64,000 nt of DNA, from assembly GCF_039530225.1 (NCBI RefSeq), contig NZ_BAAAOH010000001.1, positions 3,286,001-3,350,000 of the forward strand, in the 5' to 3' direction. Source of the DNA: Microbacterium pumilum. Its GTDB lineage: Bacteria > Actinomycetota > Actinomycetes > Actinomycetales > Microbacteriaceae. How positions within the stretch are numbered: position 1 is the first letter of the stretch; each line of letters opens with the position of its first letter. The position numbers and the translations under genes were made by a program. Under the pieces are notes generated by a model. It made no database searches and was not told the origin of the DNA. It worked only from the letters and a program-made list of their open reading frames with translations. Shown one piece after another: positions 61,132 to 64,000 of this stretch.

Positions 61132-61986
61132 GTGAGCGCAGGTCTGGCTGAGAACGAGCCGTATGTTCCCCTCAGCCGCGCTGAGCGCATCCGCACCTGG
61201 TGGGAGATCAGCATCGTGCTGCTCCTCTCGGTCGGGCGCTCGGCGATCTACTCCGTCCTCTCACTGATCCAGGCGTTGCAGCGCGATGTGTCGCTCGGCG
61301 ACCAGACGTCGTCGCTCAATCCGTCGGCGGATGCCGAGGCGTTCTGGGACGTGCTCTACCAGTTCCTCGGTCAAGCGTTCGGGCTCGTGCCCGTGGCGCT
61401 GGCGATCTTCCTGCTGTGGGACCCGGGGATGTCTGCCTTCCGCCGCATCGGACTCGACTTCCGCCGCTTCGGCGGAGATCTCGGACGCGGCGCCGCGCTC
61501 GTGGCCGTCATCGGCATCCCGGGCCTCGCCCTCTATGCGGCGGGCCGCGCACTGGGAGCCACCGTCCAGGTCGACGCCTCGCCTCTCGACCCGTCGCTGT
61601 GGACCATCCCCCTCCTCCTGCTGGCCGCACTGCGCGCCGGCCTCACCGAAGAGGTGATCTTCATCGGCTACCTCTTCGACCGGCTGCGCCGGCTCGGCTG
61701 GGGGTGGTGGGCGATCATCCTCTCGACGGCCGCGCTGCGAGGGGCCTATCACGCCTACCAGGGCCTGCCCGCGGTGCTGGGGAACTTCGCGATGGGCGTC
61801 GTCTTCGGCTGGTGCTACCGCCGCTGGGGGCGCGTCATGCCGCTCGTGATCGCGCACACCCTCATCGACATCGTCGCCTTCGTCGGCTATCCGCTGGCGG
61901 TGGCGCTGTGGCCCGGTCTGTTCGGTCCGGCGCCGTCGCCGAGCCCGACCCCCTCACTCTCGCCCAGCCCGACTCCATCGGCCTGA
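61132..61986 (+). CDS. CPBP-family intramembrane metalloprotease (CAAX-protease-like)
   Basis: A 284-residue membrane protein with about seven helices. CPBP motifs: LTEEVIFIGYLFDRL (motif 1; the Arg usually found five residues after the first Glu is Ile), GAYHAYQGL with FAMGVVFGW (motif 2), and VIAHTLIDIVAF (motif 3). The C-terminus is a Ser/Pro/Thr-rich tail. Such proteins are implicated in bacteriocin self-immunity or processing; function here unknown. GTG 61132 is 6 nt after CAATCT. The repeat array begins at its stop codon. Confidence 0.85.
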   Translation: MSAGLAENEPYVPLSRAERIRTWWEISIVLLLSVGRSAIYSVLSLIQALQRDVSLGDQTSSLNPSADAEAFWDVLYQFLGQAFGLVPVALAIFLLWDPGMSAFRRIGLDFRRFGGDLGRGAALVAVIGIPGLALYAAGRALGATVQVDASPLDPSLWTIPLLLLAALRAGLTEEVIFIGYLFDRLRRLGWGWWAIILSTAALRGAYHAYQGLPAVLGNFAMGVVFGWCYRRWGRVMPLVIAHTLIDIVAFVGYPLAVALWPGLFGPAPSPSPTPSLSPSPTPSA

Positions 61987-62242
61987 CCCAACCGTGTTGC
62001 CCTGACTCTCCATAGCGGCTGCTGACACCCCGGAAGCGGTCCGAGACCCCGGACCCCCGCCGACACCGGGTCGTGTAACACCGGGTCTCGGCGACGAAGC
62101 CGGGTCTCGGCGCCGAGACCCGGCCCCGGTCGCAGATCCCTGGATCCGGTGCACAGACCCCGCAGCTACGCCGAGACCTGGGAATTACGCCGACACCGAG
62201 CGGCACATCACCGGGTCTCGGCGTCGAGAGCGGGTCTGGAGC
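61983..62242. repeat. Left array of 19-bp-period inverted repeats (no gene from 61987 to 62396)
   Basis: Eight-base motifs CCGAGACC and their complement GGTCTCGG recur at about 19-bp steps. Reverse type: 62022, 62041, 62060, 62113, 62152 (degenerate), 62171, 62190. Forward type: 62084, 62103, 62214, 62233. Two opposed pairs (62060/62084 and 62190/62214) are separated by exactly 16 nt. GGTCTCGGCGCCGAGACC at 62103-62120 is a perfect palindrome. The rest of the gap to 62396 shows no further copies and no convincing ORF. Confidence 0.85.
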
Positions 62243-62396
62243 GCCGGGAAGGGGCGGATGCCCGGCAGTCGCGGCCGTCGGGGCCGTCGAGATTCCCGCT
62301 GGTCCCCGTTCCTCCCCGCGCAGCGTCGGCGGTGACCTGTCCACAGTCAGAGGCGGGGGCGGCGCGGGGACGGACATTTCGCATCACAGTGGCGGG

Positions 62397-63395
62397 ATGC
62401 CGCCATCCGCCAAGCCCGAACCGACCCTGTATCTCAGCAGAGACGAAGCCCTTGTCTCGGGACGACTTCACCGCGACCCGGGATTGATCCGCATTCGTCG
62501 CGGCGTCTACGCGGAGGAGGCCGGGTGGCGGGAACTTGCTCCCTGGAACCGCTACCGCGCGAGAGTGCGCGCCGTATCGATGACGTGGAAGGATCCGGTG
62601 TTCTGCCTCGAGTCGGCAGCCGTGCTGCTCGGTCTGCCCATCTTCGGCGAGCCGCGCGACATCCACCTTCTCGATGTCGGCGGCAAGTCTCGACGCTACG
62701 GGGACATCGTCGTACACGGGAGCACGGAGGCGCTCGAGCTGACCACTCGCGATGGCTTCGTGACAACGTCTGTCGTCGACACCACGCTCGAACTCTGTCG
62801 TGCGCTGCCGCCGGCCTTCGCACTCGCCACGGCGGATGCGGCCCACCGCCTCCACGCGCCGCAGTCCGTCGACCTCAGTGCGCTCGGACGGGAGCGGCCC
62901 AACCGACGAGGGCGCCGACAGCTCGATTGGGTCCAGGAGAGGGCGACCCCGGATGCGGAGTCGCCAGGCGAGTCGGTCAGCCGCGCCGTCATCGAGTGGC
63001 TGGGATTCGATCCGCCGGAGCTCCAGGTCTCGTTCCGTCATGAAGACGTCGAGGACCGTACCGACTTCTTCTGGCGAAGCCGACGCGTCATCGGCGAGTC
63101 GGACGGCTATGGCAAGTACGACGCATCGGATGCGGAGGGGTCGAAGGCTGTCTTCCTCGCCGAGAAGGTGCGCGAGGACCGACTCCGACGCCACGTGAAC
63201 GGATTCGCACGGTGGGACTGGTCGGACGCGATGCGGGCGACCCCTCTCGGCGAGAAGCTCAGCGCCGCGGGGGTGAGCCAAACCCGACCCGCCCAAAAGG
63301 GGCTTCTCGCCACCCTTCGCCACAACCCGCGGTCGATAAAACCCAAGGCGAAGACCGCCGGCGGCGCTCCCCCAGCCGAGGGGTCGGGTACTTGA
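62397..63395 (+). CDS. AbiEi-like wHTH plus nuclease-like domain protein
   Basis: A 332-residue protein. The N-terminus (LYLSRDEALVSGRLHRDPGLIRIRRGVY) resembles the AbiEi-type antitoxin winged-helix domain. The C-terminal part carries RTDFFWRSRRVIGESDGYGKYD and LAEKVREDRLRRHVNGFARWDW, the Asp, ExDG...K and EK.RED.LR pattern of PD-(D/E)XK/DUF559-like nuclease folds common in actinobacteria. No AbiEii-type toxin gene adjoins it, so a classical toxin-antitoxin pair is not supported. It stands alone between the two 19-bp repeat arrays. The ATG at 62397 has a weak GGCGGG upstream. Confidence 0.72.
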   Translation: MPPSAKPEPTLYLSRDEALVSGRLHRDPGLIRIRRGVYAEEAGWRELAPWNRYRARVRAVSMTWKDPVFCLESAAVLLGLPIFGEPRDIHLLDVGGKSRRYGDIVVHGSTEALELTTRDGFVTTSVVDTTLELCRALPPAFALATADAAHRLHAPQSVDLSALGRERPNRRGRRQLDWVQERATPDAESPGESVSRAVIEWLGFDPPELQVSFRHEDVEDRTDFFWRSRRVIGESDGYGKYDASDAEGSKAVFLAEKVREDRLRRHVNGFARWDWSDAMRATPLGEKLSAAGVSQTRPAQKGLLATLRHNPRSIKPKAKTAGGAPPAEGSGT

Positions 63396-63400
63396 CCCGA

Positions 63401-63665
63401 CTGAGACCCGTGCGCTGCGCGACTCACCGGCGCCCGGGCCGGGCCCCGAGACCCGGCACTGACGCGGAGACCCGGCCCGGGGGCCGAGACCCTGCTGCAC
63501 ACCACCAGGTCTCGGCGCGAACGCGGGGTCTCGGCGCGGCCACCAGGCGTCGGCGCCAACACTGGGTCTCGACACGAACTCCGCGATCGCCGCCGAGACC
63601 TCCCCGCACACCAGCAGGTCTCGGCGCAAACGCCAGGTCTCGCCGCACACCGCAGGGCCTCGGCG
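63401..63665. repeat. Right array of 19-bp-period inverted repeats (no gene from 63396 to 63737)
   Basis: Same motif family as the left array. Reverse type: 63401 (CTGAGACC), 63446, 63465, 63484, 63593. Forward type: 63508, 63527, 63546, 63565, 63617, 63636, 63656. Steps are 19 bp within runs (one of 20). Opposed pairs 63484/63508 and 63593/63617 again enclose exactly 16 nt, with similar loops ending GCACACCACCA and GCACACCAGCA. Beyond 63665 only the gcvP terminator is seen. Confidence 0.87.
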
Positions 63666-63697
63666 CAAACACCGCGACGGATGCCGCATGCTGCGGC

Positions 63698-63726
63698 GAC
63701 GGATGCCGGTGGCACCGGCATCCGTC
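63698..63726 (-). terminator. Terminator of gcvP
   Basis: Perfect 12-bp arms GACGGATGCCGG (63698-63709) and CCGGCATCCGTC (63715-63726) with a 5-nt loop, 11 nt past the gcvP stop. Confidence 0.8.
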
Positions 63727-63737
63727 ACGCACGGCCG

Positions 63738-64000
63738 CTACGCGAAGGCCTCGATCGGCGGGCAGGCGCACACCAGGTTTCGGTCGCCGTACGCCTGGTC
63801 GATGCGGCGCACGGGCGGCCAGTACTTGGTGCGGACGAGCGTGCGCACCGGATACACCGCGATCTCGCGCGAGTAGGGATGCGTCCACTCGCCGGTGACG
63901 ACCGCTTCGGCCGTGTGCGGGGCGTTCACGAGCGGGTTGTCATCCGCCGGCCACTCTCCCGCTGCCACCATGTCGGCTTCGACCTTGATCGCGATCATGG
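63738..64000 (-). CDS. gcvP: Glycine dehydrogenase (decarboxylating), C-terminal end only
   Basis: The last 87 codons of a gene entering from beyond the right edge. The encoded [39 protein letters not shown] and [18 protein letters not shown] are the characteristic C-terminus of the P-protein of the glycine cleavage system, which decarboxylates glycine with PLP and passes the aminomethyl group to GcvH. The catalytic core is outside the window. An internal ATG at 63998 is not the true start. Confidence 0.92.
   Translation of the reverse strand, partial: MIAIKVEADMVAAGEWPADDNPLVNAPHTAEAVVTGEWTHPYSREIAVYPVRTLVRTKYWPPVRRIDQAYGDRNLVCACPPIEAFA

Noticed and set aside
62397..63395. Antitoxin of an AbiE type IV toxin-antitoxin pair
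   Set aside because: No nucleotidyltransferase toxin (AbiEii) gene is adjacent, and the C-terminus looks like a nuclease rather than the AbiEi C-terminal domain.
61983..63665. CRISPR array
   Set aside because: Repeats are only about 8 conserved bases at 19-bp spacing in both orientations, with no unique spacers of constant length and no cas genes.

Overview
The window is chromosomal DNA of a high-GC Gram-positive bacterium, most likely a Microbacterium-like member of the Microbacteriaceae. The signs are codons strongly biased to G/C at the third position, frequent GTG starts, many start codons placed 6-7 nt after a TANNNT -10 box with no Shine-Dalgarno sequence (leaderless transcripts), a corynebacterial-type C50 carotenoid operon, the actinobacterial AdnAB pair, and UPF0182, DUF3107 and DUF3117 proteins. 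No rRNA, integrase, transposase, prophage or CRISPR array was found.

Layout. 1-5.1 kb: a cell-wall polymer transferase cut by the left edge, an HtrA-like membrane protease, a PLP aminotransferase, a nitrilase-fold amidase, a DUF6328 membrane protein, and an initiator tRNA-Met whose 3' end and terminator are repeated 156 bp downstream. 5.1-11.3 kb: a MarR regulator divergent from a seven-gene carotenoid operon (idi-crtE-crtB-crtI-crtYe-crtYf-crtEb) predicted to make a cyclic C50 carotenoid from IPP/DMAPP. 11.3-30 kb: an envelope and DNA-repair block (UPF0182, YlbL-type PDZ protease, Zincin_2 protein, orphan cyclodehydratase-like protein, UvrD2, NudC, kinase-fold protein, AdnB, AdnA, DUF3107, ferritin-like protein) whose gene order I recall as similar around mycobacterial uvrD2 and adnAB. 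30-41.9 kb: DEAD-box helicase, PHP phosphoesterase, a membrane-anchored endonuclease/phosphatase-fold protein, Xaa-Pro aminopeptidase, gamma-glutamyltransferase, a small hydrolase and stress-protein pair, then MgtE-like/DUF1003/Mrp and TatB.

42-53.6 kb: O-methyltransferase, DUF3117, a GT-C mannosyltransferase, and three enzymes of the succinylase branch of diaminopimelate/lysine synthesis (DapE, DapD, DapC) mixed with polyphosphate kinase 2, citrate synthase, a 7Fe ferredoxin, an AzlCD-type amino-acid exporter and TypA/BipA. 53.7-61 kb: a peptide ABC transporter (binding protein, two permeases, fused double ATPase) interrupted by an opposite-strand PH-domain gene. 61-64 kb: a CPBP-family membrane protein, then a gene with an AbiEi-like N-terminus and a nuclease-like C-terminus, bracketed by two arrays of 19-bp-period inverted repeats with a fixed 16-nt loop, and finally the C-terminus of glycine dehydrogenase GcvP.

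The repeat arrays and the gene between them are the least explained part of the window. Also notable are the palindromic operator over the carotenoid -10 box, the orphan cyclodehydratase-like protein, long convergent gene overlaps, and a hairpin that seems to be both a terminator and part of the next gene's promoter.
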